From NCBI GenBank assembly GCA_963714255.1, contig CAVQNU010000030.1, forward strand, positions 1 to 64,000: DNA of 64,000 nucleotides. Reading direction: 5' to 3'. Position numbers and translations under genes: made by a program. The notes below the pieces were generated by a model. It was given only the letters and a program-made list of their open reading frames with translations. It made no database searches and was not told where the DNA came from. Position 1 is the first letter of the stretch; each line of letters opens with the position of its first letter. This document shows, one piece after another, positions 52,891 to 61,738 of this stretch. This DNA is from Rhodovastum sp963714255 (GTDB lineage Bacteria > Pseudomonadota > Alphaproteobacteria > Acetobacterales > Acetobacteraceae).

Positions 52891-53396
52891 TGACCCGCAA
52901 GCACCGCCGCCTTGTTTTGCTTCTTGCCTGCGGCCTCGGCCTGGGTACCGCCGCGGCGCTGGTGCTGACGGCGTTCAGCGACAACATGGTGTTCTTCCTC
53001 GCCCCCGCCGACCTGGCCACCAAGGCGCCGCATAACGGCCGCACCTTCCGGCTCGGCGGGCTGGTCGAGGCCGGCAGCGTCGAGCATGTCCGCGAGGGCA
53101 CACGCCCGGCGGTGCGCTTCCGCATCACCGATGGCGCCGCCGCCGTCACGGTCAGCTATTCCGGCATCCTGCCCGATCTGTTCCGCGAAGGGCAGGGCGT
53201 GGTGACGCTGGGCGCGCTGCTGCCGGACGGCACGTTCCGCGCCTCCGAAGTGCTGGCCAAACACGACGAGACCTACATGCCCAAGGAAGTGGCCGACGCG
53301 TTGAAGCGGTCCGGCCACTGGGACCCCAAGGCCGGCGCCCCGCCGCCTGCCTCCACCTGGAACACGCTGGCGCCGAAAAGCGGCAGCGGCGGCTGA
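52890..53396 (+). CDS. ccmE: CcmE, periplasmic haem chaperone
   Basis: 168 residues. An N-terminal anchor (RRLVLLLACGLGLGTAAALV) is followed by an OB-fold with FRLGGLVEAGSVEH and YSGILPDLFREGQGVV. The covalent haem His is in VLAKHDETYMP (H-D-E-x-Y). The C-terminal Pro-rich tail is normal. The expected ccmF, G and H genes do not follow; transcription context changes to a convergent gene. Confidence 0.96.
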   Translation: MTRKHRRLVLLLACGLGLGTAAALVLTAFSDNMVFFLAPADLATKAPHNGRTFRLGGLVEAGSVEHVREGTRPAVRFRITDGAAAVTVSYSGILPDLFREGQGVVTLGALLPDGTFRASEVLAKHDETYMPKEVADALKRSGHWDPKAGAPPPASTWNTLAPKSGSGG

Positions 53397-53473
53397 GCCA
53401 TGGCAGCCGCGGCGCGGTGGGAGGGATAAAGGGTTTACGGACCGCCAGCCTGGTCGTGCGCCCGTTCCGTCTC

Positions 53474-54199
53474 TCAGGGCGGCGCCGCGGTTGCGGCCGG
53501 CAAGTCGGGGGTTCCCGCCGGCAACGTGTCCGCGGTGGTCCAGCCCGGCTCGATGCTGAGCACCGGCGTTGCGCACAGATCGACGCCGCGGCGCTCCTCG
53601 GCGGCACGGTTCTCGAACACCACGCGCAGGTCCACGCTGCAGGCGCCGTGCCAGGTCACCGCCCGCCGGTCGCCCACCGATATGACGCCCGTGGTCAGGC
53701 GGTCATCGCCCCACTGGTTGGCCGCGGCCGGGGAGATGAACACCTGCTGGATCGGCCGCCGCGCATGGTTCACCAGCATGACGTTGTGCTCCGCGCCGGT
53801 TTCGGGCGGGGGCGTGGCGGTGCTGCCGTCGAATGTGATCTGGTGGATGCGGCACAGGTTCAGGCCACGGGTCTCCTCGCGGCTGGCGTCGTCGTAGACC
53901 ACCTTGGCGTCGAAAATGCAGTCCCGCGTCCGGCCCAGATGCAGCCGGAGCGAATCGCCCGGGTCCAGCATCTGTTCGCCCAGGCGGTCCTCGCCCCATT
54001 GGTCGGCGGATTCCGGCGAGACGTAGATTTCATTGATGGGCCGCGGGCTGCCGTTGAGCACGGTCACCTCGCGCTCGCCGAGCGGTCCTTGCACCGGGCG
54101 CGGAATGTCGGCGCTGGCGGCAGCGGAAAGCAAACTCACCGCCAGCGCGCAGCCGGCCAGCCTTCCCCTCGTCCATGCCCGGATACCAGCCTGGCGCAT
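53474..54199 (-). CDS. Exported protein with two tandem copies of one domain
   Basis: 241 residues with a signal peptide (RLAGCALAVSLLSAAASA). Two homologous units follow: VLNGSPRPINEIYVSPESAD with QWGEDRLGEQML, and LVNHARRPIQQVFISPAAAN with QWGDDRLTTGVI. Each unit continues into a beta segment with a single Cys (RDCIFDAKVVYDD; GACSVDLRVVFEN) and closes with a RGLNLC or RGVDLC motif. Four Cys in total suggest two disulphides. I do not know a named family. It is probably secreted or periplasmic. Confidence 0.75.
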   Translation of the reverse strand: MRQAGIRAWTRGRLAGCALAVSLLSAAASADIPRPVQGPLGEREVTVLNGSPRPINEIYVSPESADQWGEDRLGEQMLDPGDSLRLHLGRTRDCIFDAKVVYDDASREETRGLNLCRIHQITFDGSTATPPPETGAEHNVMLVNHARRPIQQVFISPAAANQWGDDRLTTGVISVGDRRAVTWHGACSVDLRVVFENRAAEERRGVDLCATPVLSIEPGWTTADTLPAGTPDLPAATAAPP

Positions 54200-54328
54200 G
54201 CGCGCTCCCGATTGCCAACAAGGTCAGGCTTTGAACCGGGGGCGCGGCACCGGCAAGGTGGTGGTTGCCGACTGTGGCCGTTTAGCCAAATGCTGTTGCG
54301 AAAAATCCCCAGTCGGGGAACGGCGAAC

Positions 54329-55105
54329 CTAATCCAGCCACTTCGCGGTCAGCCGGCCGTACTCGCCCGACTCCACGGCGATGTGCAGCCACTGGTCGAT
54401 CCAGGCTTTCAGGACCGGGTCGCGCGGCAGCAGATAGGCCTGCTCGCCGAAATCGAACGGGTGGTCCGGGTGGATGGCGCACAACTCGTGATGCAGCGTC
54501 TGCTGCAACCGCGCCTCGACCGTGTCGGTGATCATGACGTCGCCGCGCCCGCCTGCCAGTTCGTCGAATATCGTGGTGTTGTCGGGGACCACCACGATCT
54601 CCGCCGCCGTGAGATGGGCGCGGTCGAAGCGTTCGTTGGTGCCGCCCGGATTGGTCAGCACTTTCACCCCCGGCCGGTCGATTTCGGCCAGCGAGCCGAA
54701 GCGGCCGCTATCGGTGCAGCGGGCGATCGCCATCTTGCCGGTGCGCAGCAGCGGCGCCGAGAAGAACGCCGTCTTCTGCCGCTCAAGTGTCACCGAAATG
54801 CCACCCATCGCCAGGTCGAACTTGTCGGCCGCCAGGTCGGCCATCAGGGTGGCCCAGGTGGTCGGCACCAGTTCCACCTTGGTGCCGAGCGCATGGCCCA
54901 GGCCGTCGGCCATATCGACATCCAGCCCGGTGAACCGCCCGGTCGCTTTGTCGAGCAGCGAGAACGGCCGGTAGTCGCCGGTGAGCCCCACCCGCACGGT
55001 GCCGCGGGCGAGAATGGCGTCGAGCTTCGATCCCTGCGCGCAGACGGTATGCGAAACCGCGAGCAGCAGCACGACGAGCAGAATTGGCCGGATCCGGGTC
55101 CGCAT
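54329..55105 (-). CDS. pheC: Periplasmic cyclohexadienyl dehydratase, PheC-like
   Basis: 258 residues from ATG 55105 with a signal peptide (PILLVVLLLAVSHTVCA). It has the fold of amino-acid-binding proteins, but its motifs are those of PheC: RVGLTGDYRPFSLLDKATGR, DVDMADGLGHALGTKVELVP, GGISVTLERQKTAFFSAPLL, NPGGTNERFDRAHL, DTVEARLQQTLHHELCAIHP and PFDFGEQAYLLPRD. PheC removes water from prephenate or arogenate in the periplasm, an alternative route to phenylalanine. No ABC permease genes are nearby, which also favours an enzyme over a transporter subunit. Confidence 0.83.
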   Translation of the reverse strand: MRTRIRPILLVVLLLAVSHTVCAQGSKLDAILARGTVRVGLTGDYRPFSLLDKATGRFTGLDVDMADGLGHALGTKVELVPTTWATLMADLAADKFDLAMGGISVTLERQKTAFFSAPLLRTGKMAIARCTDSGRFGSLAEIDRPGVKVLTNPGGTNERFDRAHLTAAEIVVVPDNTTIFDELAGGRGDVMITDTVEARLQQTLHHELCAIHPDHPFDFGEQAYLLPRDPVLKAWIDQWLHIAVESGEYGRLTAKWLD

Positions 55106-55187
55106 GGGGAGCTCCATGGTTGCGGCGATGCATTCAAGCCGGGCCGCCTGTTTGCCGCAACCGGGGGATATGCGAGAGATGATGTCC

Positions 55188-55346
55188 ATGAGCGACACCA
55201 ACGACACCGCCGCCCCCGAACCGGACCTGCCGCAACCGGACCCGCCGAAGCCGCCCGCCCTGCCGAAGGAAATCGGCGGCGCGCCCGGCCCCGAGCCGAC
55301 ACGCTACGGCGACTGGCAACACAAAGGCCGGGTGACGGATTTCTGA
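55188..55346 (+). CDS. DUF1674 small protein (SdhAF4-like)
   Basis: 52 residues from ATG 55188. A Pro/Asp/Glu-rich start (PEPDLPQPDPPKPPALPKEI) is followed by the conserved end GGAPGPEPTRYGDWQHKGRV TDF in sequence. This matches DUF1674, related to the mitochondrial succinate-dehydrogenase assembly factor SDHAF4. Divergent from pheC; a tRNA lies 15 nt behind it on the other strand. Confidence 0.85.
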   Translation: MSDTNDTAAPEPDLPQPDPPKPPALPKEIGGAPGPEPTRYGDWQHKGRVTDF

Positions 55347-55361
55347 ACGCCGCGGGCGGCA

Positions 55362-55438
55362 TGGTCGGGGCGAGAGGATTCGAACCTCCGGCCCTAGCGT
55401 CCCAAACGCTATGCTCTACCAGGCTGAGCTACGCCCCG
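55362..55438 (-). tRNA. tRNA-Pro (anticodon TGG)
   Basis: On the minus strand, CGGGGCG (from 55438) pairs with CGCCCCG, followed by A and encoded CCA ending at 55362. The D arm is GCTC with loop AGCCTGGTA; the anticodon stem TAGCG/CGCTA holds loop TTTGGGA, giving TGG; the T arm GGAGG/CCTCT-side with TTCGAAT is present. The total is 77 nt. Confidence 0.96.
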
Positions 55439-55482
55439 TGACCGGAACGGAAGCTATGGAAGCGGCGCGGGTTAGGCAAGGG

Positions 55483-55520
55483 AGAAGGAAGGCCAGGGCA
55501 GAGCCCTGGCCTTCCTTCCC
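55483..55520. repeat. Modular hairpin repeat, copy 10 (minimal hairpin)
   Basis: GAAGGAAGGCCAGGGC, loop AGA, GCCCTGGCCTTCCTTC: a single stem of about 16 bp, as in copy 6. It sits just beyond the 3' end of the psiE-like gene (minus strand) and before the tRNA-Pro promoter side, consistent with a terminator for the psiE-like gene. Confidence 0.88.
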
Positions 55521-56018
55521 CTATACCCTGTCGCGAACCCGGCTGCGCCGCAGCATGTAGATCGACGCCACCATCACCAGGATCAACACCCCCAGCACCA
55601 CCAGTTCCAGCATTGTCGAGCGGAACACCGCCTCATGCTCCGGTGTCCAGGCCGTGTCCCGGGTGACCTCGGCGGATTGCAGCGTGATCACCAGCACGCG
55701 GCGCACCGTGGCGATCAGGGCGACGATCAGGAAGGGCTCGCAGGTCAGGGTGCGCTCCTGCATCGAGGTGCGGATCGTGTGCAGGATCTCGATCAGCATG
55801 AACACCAGCAGCAGCCGCTCGATCACGGCGAACATTGCGTCGGTGGTGCTCCAGTCGCGCAACGCGTCCCACAGCTCCGATCCGGCGCTGCCGAGCGCCA
55901 GCACCGCGGTGACGCAGAGCAATCCGCCGAGGGCGGCGTAGACGGCGTTCTCGACGTGGTGGAATGCGTCGGTCAGGAAGCCGGGCGGGGCTTGCTTGCC
56001 GCTGGTGTTGAGGCTCAT
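55521..56018 (-). CDS. PsiE-family membrane protein
   Basis: 165 residues with four membrane segments (AVYAALGGLLCVTAVLALGS, MFAVIERLLLVFMLIEILHT, PFLIVALIATVRRVLVITLQ, LELVVLGVLILVMVASIYML) and a basic tail. LLLVFMLIEILHTIR and PFLIVALIATVRR are typical of the phosphate-starvation-inducible PsiE family. No Pho box was spotted by eye upstream. Function is unknown. Confidence 0.88.
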   Translation of the reverse strand: MSLNTSGKQAPPGFLTDAFHHVENAVYAALGGLLCVTAVLALGSAGSELWDALRDWSTTDAMFAVIERLLLVFMLIEILHTIRTSMQERTLTCEPFLIVALIATVRRVLVITLQSAEVTRDTAWTPEHEAVFRSTMLELVVLGVLILVMVASIYMLRRSRVRDRV

Positions 56019-56180
56019 GTGTAACTCCTTGGTGCGGCCCGGCAGCGCGAAGCTTTGGTCGTGTGCCGCCGCAGCGCCATGCCCGCGCGGCCACGATGCC
56101 GGATTTCTTCGGCCCCGTATTGAACGCCCGGGGTGCGTTGTCCATACATGGTGCCGGCGCCAAGCGCCCGGCCCGCCGCG

Positions 56181-57809
56181 TCAGGCGGCTTCCGCCGGGG
56201 GAACCAGCACCACCGGCAGCGTGCTCCGGCGCGTGAGCGTGTCGGCGAAGCTGCCGTGCACCAGATCGCTGAGGTCACCCTTGTGGCGCGTGCCCAGCAC
56301 GATGGCGCGCGCGCCGGTCGTCGTGGCATGCCGCAGCAGGGCGAGCGGGGCACGTGCGGCGACCTCCTCCAGGCAGATGCCGGTGGCGCTGGCGCCGCCC
56401 GCCTGCAGGAACGCGACGGCCTCGCGCACCAGCGCCTCGCCACCGGCGCGGCTTTCCTCGGCCGCCGCCTGGTCGGCGAACACCTCGATGGAGCGGACAT
56501 GCACCACCGCCACCGGACCGCCCGCCCCGGCGGCGAGGCCTTGGGCGCGCGCCAGCACGGCGGCATCGGCCGACGAGCCGTCGATGGCGGCAATCACCGC
56601 CTGCGGCGGGGCAGGCGGGGCGGCCGGTGCCTGGCCGAAGCGGCCGAGATGGCGGCGCATCCGCCACAGCACCAGCGGCGCCACCACGGTGGAGGCGGCG
56701 GCGACCAGGAAGGTCGCCCGTGTGTCGAACTGCTCGGCGATCATCGGCGCCGCATAGGGCGCGATCACGCCGGCGAACCAGCGGACGAAATTATAGGCGG
56801 CCGAGGCGACCGGCCGCTGCGCCGGCGACACTTCCAGTGCCATTTCGGTGTAGATGGTGTTGGCAATGCCCATCACCGCGCCGGCCAGCACCACGCCCGC
56901 AACCACCGCCGGGCGGCCGCCGAACGCCATCGCCACCAGCAGCAGCGCCAGCAGCGCCAGTGTGGCGGAGGCCAGTCCGAGCGAGCTGAACCGCGCCTGC
57001 AGCCGCGGCGCCACCAGCACCGAGAACAGCGCCAGCAGCACGCCCCAGCCGAAAAAGATCAGCCCGACCGCGTGCGCCGACAGGTTGAGCGCGAAGGGCA
57101 CGAAGGCGAGCACGGTGAAGAAGGCATAGTTGTAAAAAAATGCGCTGACCGCGGTGGCGGCGAGGCCGCGATGGGCGAGCGCCTTCAGCGGGTCGATCAG
57201 GCCCGATTTGACCGGCGCCTTCGGCTGCGCCGGCAGGAACAGCGCGACGGCGAGGAAGCCGATGACCATCAGCGCCGACGTGCCGTAGAACGGGTAGCGC
57301 CAGGAGATGCCGCCCAGTGCCGCGCCGATCAGGGGGCCCACGGAAATGCCGAGGCCCAGCGCCGCCTCGTATAGCAGGATGGCGGTCATGGTGCCGCCGC
57401 GCGCCGCGCGCACGATCACCGACAGCGCGGTGGCCACGAACAGCGCGTTGCCGAGCCCCCAGCCGGCCCGGTAGGCGACCAGCCCGGCGATCGAGGTGGC
57501 GGTGCCGGACAGGGCGGCGAAGGCGGCGATCAGGGCCGCCCCCAGCAGCAGCGTGCCGCGCCCGCCCAGCCGGCTGGAGACGAAGCCGGTGACCAGCATC
57601 ATCGCCGCGGTGACGGCGAAATAGCTGGTGAACAGCAGCGAGACCTGGCTCGGTCTCGCGTTCAGTCCGGCGGCGATCGAGACCAGGATCGGGTCGACCA
57701 GGCCGATGCTGGTGAAGCCGACGGCGGCGGCGAAGGCGGTGGCCCAGACGGCTCTGGGCTGGCTGAAGAACCGGGCCGCATGGTCCGGTCCGGCGCTGGG
57801 GGCGTGCAT
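56181..57809 (-). CDS. MFS transporter fused to a universal stress protein domain
   Basis: 542 residues from ATG 57809; the frame continues upstream without a good start. Residues about 15-400 form a 12-helix major facilitator (PILVSIAAGLNARPSQVSLL, LVTGFVSSRLGGRGTLLLGA, FALNLSAHAVGLIFFGWGVL). From about 405 a UspA domain begins (QAVIAAIDGSSADAAVLARA), ending with GARAIVLGTRHKGDLSDLVH and GSFADTLTRRSTLPVVLV, which holds the G-x-x-x-K/R nucleotide-loop pattern. The Usp domain would be cytoplasmic and might sense ATP or stress to regulate transport. The substrate is unknown. Confidence 0.88.
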   Translation of the reverse strand: MHAPSAGPDHAARFFSQPRAVWATAFAAAVGFTSIGLVDPILVSIAAGLNARPSQVSLLFTSYFAVTAAMMLVTGFVSSRLGGRGTLLLGAALIAAFAALSGTATSIAGLVAYRAGWGLGNALFVATALSVIVRAARGGTMTAILLYEAALGLGISVGPLIGAALGGISWRYPFYGTSALMVIGFLAVALFLPAQPKAPVKSGLIDPLKALAHRGLAATAVSAFFYNYAFFTVLAFVPFALNLSAHAVGLIFFGWGVLLALFSVLVAPRLQARFSSLGLASATLALLALLLVAMAFGGRPAVVAGVVLAGAVMGIANTIYTEMALEVSPAQRPVASAAYNFVRWFAGVIAPYAAPMIAEQFDTRATFLVAAASTVVAPLVLWRMRRHLGRFGQAPAAPPAPPQAVIAAIDGSSADAAVLARAQGLAAGAGGPVAVVHVRSIEVFADQAAAEESRAGGEALVREAVAFLQAGGASATGICLEEVAARAPLALLRHATTTGARAIVLGTRHKGDLSDLVHGSFADTLTRRSTLPVVLVPPAEAA

Positions 57810-58051
57810 GCGGGGGCCTTTTCTGCGCCGGGGCGCGCGATCAATGAACCGGGGACGACGAAACCGAGCACCGGCGGCTTTGACCGTGCCGCAGCGTGAT
57901 CGTAAAATGGAAACGTGGGAATAAACCACAGCCAGCGAGGCGACAATGCGTGCGAGCCGACGTGTTTCCACATAGCAGCCCGCACCTGCGCCGGTCTGGC
58001 GCGACGCGGGAAACGGCGGTCCGGCGCGTTGCTTGCCCTTGCCGGGGAGGC

Positions 58052-58408
58052 GTGGTTGCCCTGGCGCTGCTTTTCTTTCCGTCGTTGGCGCCGGCGCAGA
58101 CCAGCCGCTTGCCGCCGGTGATCGACGCACTGACGGCGCCGCTGTCGGACGGCGAGCTGGCCGGGATTGGTTGTCTGGTCGGGACGGTGCTGGCGAGTGG
58201 CACGGTGGTGGCGCTGGCCGGCGGGCCGGGATCGGTGGCGCTGGCGCTGCAAGGGCCGTTGCCGCCGGTGCGGGTGCTGGAAGGCGGGGCGGCGATGGCG
58301 TTTCTGGTGTCCAGCGCGTGTTACGTTGGCCAGGCGCTGGCGCCGGCGGTGATGCTGGGCTGGACAACTCTGACAGACATGATCACGCCGGCTGCCGCCG
58401 GGCCGTGA
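58052..58408 (+). CDS. Small exported or membrane protein, unknown
   Basis: About 118 residues from GTG 58052; the open frame starts at 57896, so the start is uncertain (GGGGAGG lies very close to this GTG). It begins with a signal-like segment (VALALLFFPSLAPAQT) and then has two hydrophobic, Gly/Ala-rich stretches (GELAGIGCLVGTVLASGTVV and GGAAMAFLVSSACYVGQALA). It recalls small inner-membrane proteins without a named family. Divergent from the MFS-Usp gene. Confidence 0.5.
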   Translation: MVALALLFFPSLAPAQTSRLPPVIDALTAPLSDGELAGIGCLVGTVLASGTVVALAGGPGSVALALQGPLPPVRVLEGGAAMAFLVSSACYVGQALAPAVMLGWTTLTDMITPAAAGP

Positions 58409-58460
58409 GGATCGGCCGGCCGCGGGGCCTTGCGGCCCCGTGGCCAGACCAACCGGAAGC

Positions 58461-58898
58461 TTACGGGGCGCGGGGGGCGAAGATCATGATCACGCCGCGG
58501 GCCTCGCCGCGGCCGCCGTCCCGGTCGCCGCGCCTTGCTTCCTCGCCATGGCCGCCGCGGCGCCCACCCGGCTCGGCCAGGACTGCGCCGCGCTGGGCCG
58601 CCCGCTGCGTCAGTTCGGCGTGCTTCTGTGCCCAGAGCTGCTGGCGCTGTTCCGGCGTCGCTTCTCGCATCTGGCGGCGGAAGCTGCTGCGTTCCTCGCG
58701 CGTCATCAGGTCGCGGCCGTTGATCGTGCGCTGGGCGGGGGCCTCGGCGGCTTCCTCGCCGTTGGCGGCTGCTTCCGGTGATGCCGGGGCCGGGGCAGCC
58801 GGTGCGGTCGCTGCTTCCTGTGCGAGGGCTGGTCTCGCGAGGGTCAGGGACAAAGCCAGGGCCGGAATGGCGCCAAGTATGTAAAGAAGCCTCATCAT
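58461..58898 (-). CDS. Small periplasmic protein, Ala/Glu/Arg-rich
   Basis: 145 residues with a signal peptide (MMRLLYILGAIPALALSLTL then ARPALAQ). The mature part has an Ala/Pro/Glu-rich linker and a helical segment (MTREERSSFRRQMREATPEQ RQQLWAQKHAELTQRAAQRG in sequence) reminiscent of CpxP/Spy-type LTxxQ proteins, though the motif is not exact. The tail is Gly/Arg-rich. Possibly a stress-related periplasmic chaperone; this is weakly supported. Confidence 0.6.
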   Translation of the reverse strand: MMRLLYILGAIPALALSLTLARPALAQEAATAPAAPAPASPEAAANGEEAAEAPAQRTINGRDLMTREERSSFRRQMREATPEQRQQLWAQKHAELTQRAAQRGAVLAEPGGRRGGHGEEARRGDRDGGRGEARGVIMIFAPRAP

Positions 58899-58926
58899 AG
58901 TCTCCCTGCTGTCACTTAGGTCGTTT

Positions 58927-59032
58927 CGGGTTCCAAGGGGCTATGCCCCTTGGTGGGTGTAGGGGCAAAGCCGTCGTGCCGAAGGCGCGCTACGCGCTGG
59001 GGCCGGGTCCGGGGCAGCGCCCCGGCATTGCG
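58927..59032. repeat. Modular hairpin repeat, copy 11 (variant with GC-rich module)
   Basis: CGGGTTCCAAGGGGCTATGC with CCCCTTGG, then a modified middle GCCGTCGTGCCGAAGGCGCG, CTACGCGC, and GGGTCCGGGGCAGCGCCCCG G at the end. The GCCGAAGGCGCGCTACGCGC module is the inverse of that in copy 7. It ends just before the stop of the CoxL-like gene (minus strand). Confidence 0.8.
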
Positions 59033-61355
59033 TCACGCCGCCTCCGCCAGAGCTCGCCAAACCCGCTCAGCTGTTGCCGGCATATCGATATGCGCCACCC
59101 CCAGCGGCGCCAGCGCATCGATGAGTGCGTTGATCACGGCCGGCGGGCTGCCGACCGCGCCGGCCTCGCCCGCACCCTTGACGCCGAGCGGATTGGTGAG
59201 GCAAGGCACCTCGATCAAGTTCACTTCAATATCCGGCAAATCATCCGCGCGCGGCAGTGAATAGTCCATGAAGCTCCCAGACAACAACTGACCGGATGCC
59301 GGATCGAACACGGTGTTTTCCAGCAATGCCTGGCCGATGCCTTGTGCCACGCCGCCGTGCACCTGTCCCCTCACGATGAGCGGATTGACCGCCCGGCCGA
59401 CATCGTCGGTGACCGAATAGCGCAGCACTGCCACGCGCCCGGTTTCCGGGTCCACCTCCACTTCGGCGATGTGGCATCCGTTCGGGAAGGTGTGCGCCTT
59501 GATCTGCGCCACCTCGGCGGCATCCAGCGTGGTGGCGTCCTCGCCGCTTGCGGCGCGGGCACGCTGGGTTGCGGCGAGGTCCATGATGCCGATGCCGCGG
59601 TCGGTGCCGGCGATCGAGAACCGCCCGGCCTCGAAGACGATATCGGCCGGCGCCGCCTCCAGCGCGTCGGAGGCGGCGAGGCGGCCTTTTTCGATGACGG
59701 TCGCGGCAGTGGCCAGGATCGCCTGCCCCTCGGAATACAGGCTGCGCGCGCCGCCGGTGCCACCGCCTTCGGGGATCGTGTCGGTATCGCCCTGGCGCAC
59801 CCGCACACGCTCGCCCGGCACGCCGAGCCGGTCCACCGTGAGCTGCACATAGGCTGTTTCGTGGCCCTGGCCGGTGGACTGGGTGCCGACGAACACGTCG
59901 ACGAACCCGTCATCGGCGAAGCGGATTTCCGCCCGTTCGGTCGGCCCGCCGCCGGTGGCTTCCAGGTAATACGCCAGGCCGATGCCGCGCCGCTTGCCGC
60001 GCGCTGCCGCCTCCGCCCGGCGGGCCTCGAACCCCGCCCAGTCGGTGGTGGCCAGCGCGGCATCGAGCACCAGGCGGAAATCGCCGGAATCGTAAATTTT
60101 GCCCACCGGCGTGGTGTGCGGCATCACCTCGGGGCCGACAATGTTGCGGCGGCGCAGCGCGATGCGGTCGATGTTCAGCTCGCGCGCGGCGGCGTCGATC
60201 AGGCGCTCGACCAGATAATTCGCCTCCGGCCGCCCGGCACCGCGATAGGCATCGACCGGCGGGGTGTTGGTGAACACGCCGATCACGTTCGCGTAAACAG
60301 CCTGAAACCGGTAAATGCTGGCCAGCACGCCAGTGCCCGCCATGGTGGGAATGAACGGCGCGTAGTTGGACAGGCTGGAGCCCATGTTGGCCACGTTGCG
60401 CGTGCGCAAGGCCAGGAATGTGCCGTCCGCATCGATCGCCAACTCACCGAGGGTGATGTTGTCGCGCCCGTGCGTGTCGGCGAGGAACGCCTCGCTGCGG
60501 TCGCTGGTCCATTTCACCGGGCGGCCAAGCTTGCGGGCCGCATAACAGGTCAGCACATGCTCGGGGTAGAGGAACAGCTTCATGCCGAAGCCGCCGCCGA
60601 CATCAGGTGTGATCACGCGGAAACTGTCCGCGCCGGTGTTGAAGACGGCGCCGCCGAGCATCTCCTTGAGGCTCCAGCCGCCCTGCGTGTTGGTGCGCAG
60701 GGTCCAGCGTTTTGTTGCTGCATCGGTACTCGGCGAGCGCCGCGCGCGCCTCCATCGAGGCGACCACAATGCGGTTGTTCACCACGGTCAGCCGCGTTAC
60801 ATGCGCGGCGCGGGCGAACAGGGCGTCGGTCTTTTCCTTCTGGCCGGTCTCCCAGTCGAAGCAAACATTCCCGGGTGCTTCGTCCCGCACTTGCGGCATG
60901 CCCGGGTCCAGGGCGGTGGCGAGGTCGGTGACCGAGGGGCGGATGTCATAGTCGACACCGATCGCCTCGGCGCCGTCGCGCGCCTGCTGCACGGTGTCGG
61001 CCACCACGAAGGCCACCGGCGCGCCGGCATGATACACCGCGCCGTCGGCCAGCGCCGGATAGGGCGGCGATACCTGCTTGGAGCCGTCGCGGTTGGTGAG
61101 GTTGATCGCGCAGGGCAGAGTGCCGATGCCGTCGGCATTCAGGTCGGCGGCGGTGATCACCGCACGCACGCCCGGGGTTGCAACGGCGGCGCCGGTGTCG
61201 ATGGAACGGATCGCCGCCGCCGCATGCGGACTGCGCAGCATCACACCGAAGACCATGCCGGGAAGGGTGATGTCGTCGGTGTAGGTGCCGTTCCCCTTCA
61301 GCAGACGCGGGTCTTCCACGCGCGGGACCGGCTGGGCGATGCCGAATTTTGCCAT
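59033..61355 (-). pseudogene. CoxL/XdhA-type molybdopterin hydroxylase large subunit, frameshifted
   Basis: The N-terminal part from ATG 61355 (FGIAQPVPRVEDPRLLKGNG, then YTDDITLPGMVFGVMLRSPH) runs to EYRCSNK. One base over, RWTLRTNTQGGWSLKEMLGG continues to 59033 with DVGGGFGMKLFLYPEH, NTPPVDAYRGAGRPEANYLV, GTQSTGQGHETAYVQL and GAGEAGAVGSPPAVINAL. Removing one A from the coding-strand AAAA (plus-strand TTTT, 60710-60713) restores a 773-residue protein of normal length. AYRGAGR is the form II type active-site loop, not the VAYRCSFR of true CO dehydrogenase, so the substrate is probably not CO. Medium and small subunits are absent nearby. Broken gene or sequencing indel. Confidence 0.88.
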
Positions 61356-61397
61356 GACGGTTGCTCCCCGGGCTTTTGCCGTTGGGGGAGCATGTAC

Positions 61398-61475
61398 GAA
61401 GGAAGCAAGAAAGGCCAAGGGGCTTTGCCCCCTGGACCCCCACCAAGGGGCAGTGGCCCCTTGGAACCCGTTCTT
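61398..61475. repeat. Modular hairpin repeat, copy 12
   Basis: CGAAGGAAGCAAGAAAGGCC, AAGGGGCTTTGCCCCCTGGA, CCCCCACCAAGGGGCAGTGG, CCCCTTGGAACCCGTTC. The hairpins CCAAGGGGC/GCCCCCTGG and CCAAGGGGC/GCCCCTTGG are adjacent. It lies between the CoxL-like gene start and the small gene upstream of it, on the 3' side of the latter. Confidence 0.85.
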
Positions 61476-61486
61476 TTCGGCTGGCG

Positions 61487-61738
61487 TTAGGCTGCTGCGG
61501 CCTCCGTGCTGACCTTTGCGTCCACATCGGTGACCACGCCCGTGCCATGCGGGAACAGGCGGTTCAGCTCATTGCAGGCGTTGATCTGCGCGTGACTGAC
61601 ATGGCTCAGCTTGCCGGCAACCCAGCCGGCGAGGGCGGTCGCCTCCGCCTGCGGATCACGCGGCGCACCATCGGGGAAAGCCACGGAAACCCGCAGCGTC
61701 ATCGGCAGTTCAATGACAACAGTGTCGTCATTCGGCAT
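61487..61738 (-). CDS. Small hypothetical protein upstream of the CoxL-like gene
   Basis: 83 residues from ATG 61738 (MPNDDTVVIELPMTLRVSVA). It is soluble, with a strand-rich start, then PRDPQAEATALAGWVAGKLS and a helix ending HAQINACNELNRLFPHG. GGAGTGAG-like purines precede the ATG on the coding strand. No known family. It could be co-transcribed with the molybdoenzyme gene, but repeat copy 12 lies between them. Confidence 0.55.
   Translation of the reverse strand: MPNDDTVVIELPMTLRVSVAFPDGAPRDPQAEATALAGWVAGKLSHVSHAQINACNELNRLFPHGTGVVTDVDAKVSTEAAAA

Noticed and set aside
54329..55105. ABC-transporter amino-acid-binding subunit
   Set aside because: The fold fits, but the motif set is closer to PheC and no permease or ATPase gene is adjacent.
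59033..61355. True aerobic CO dehydrogenase (CoxL form I)
   Set aside because: The active-site loop reads AYRGAGR rather than VAYRCSFR, and coxM/coxS are absent.
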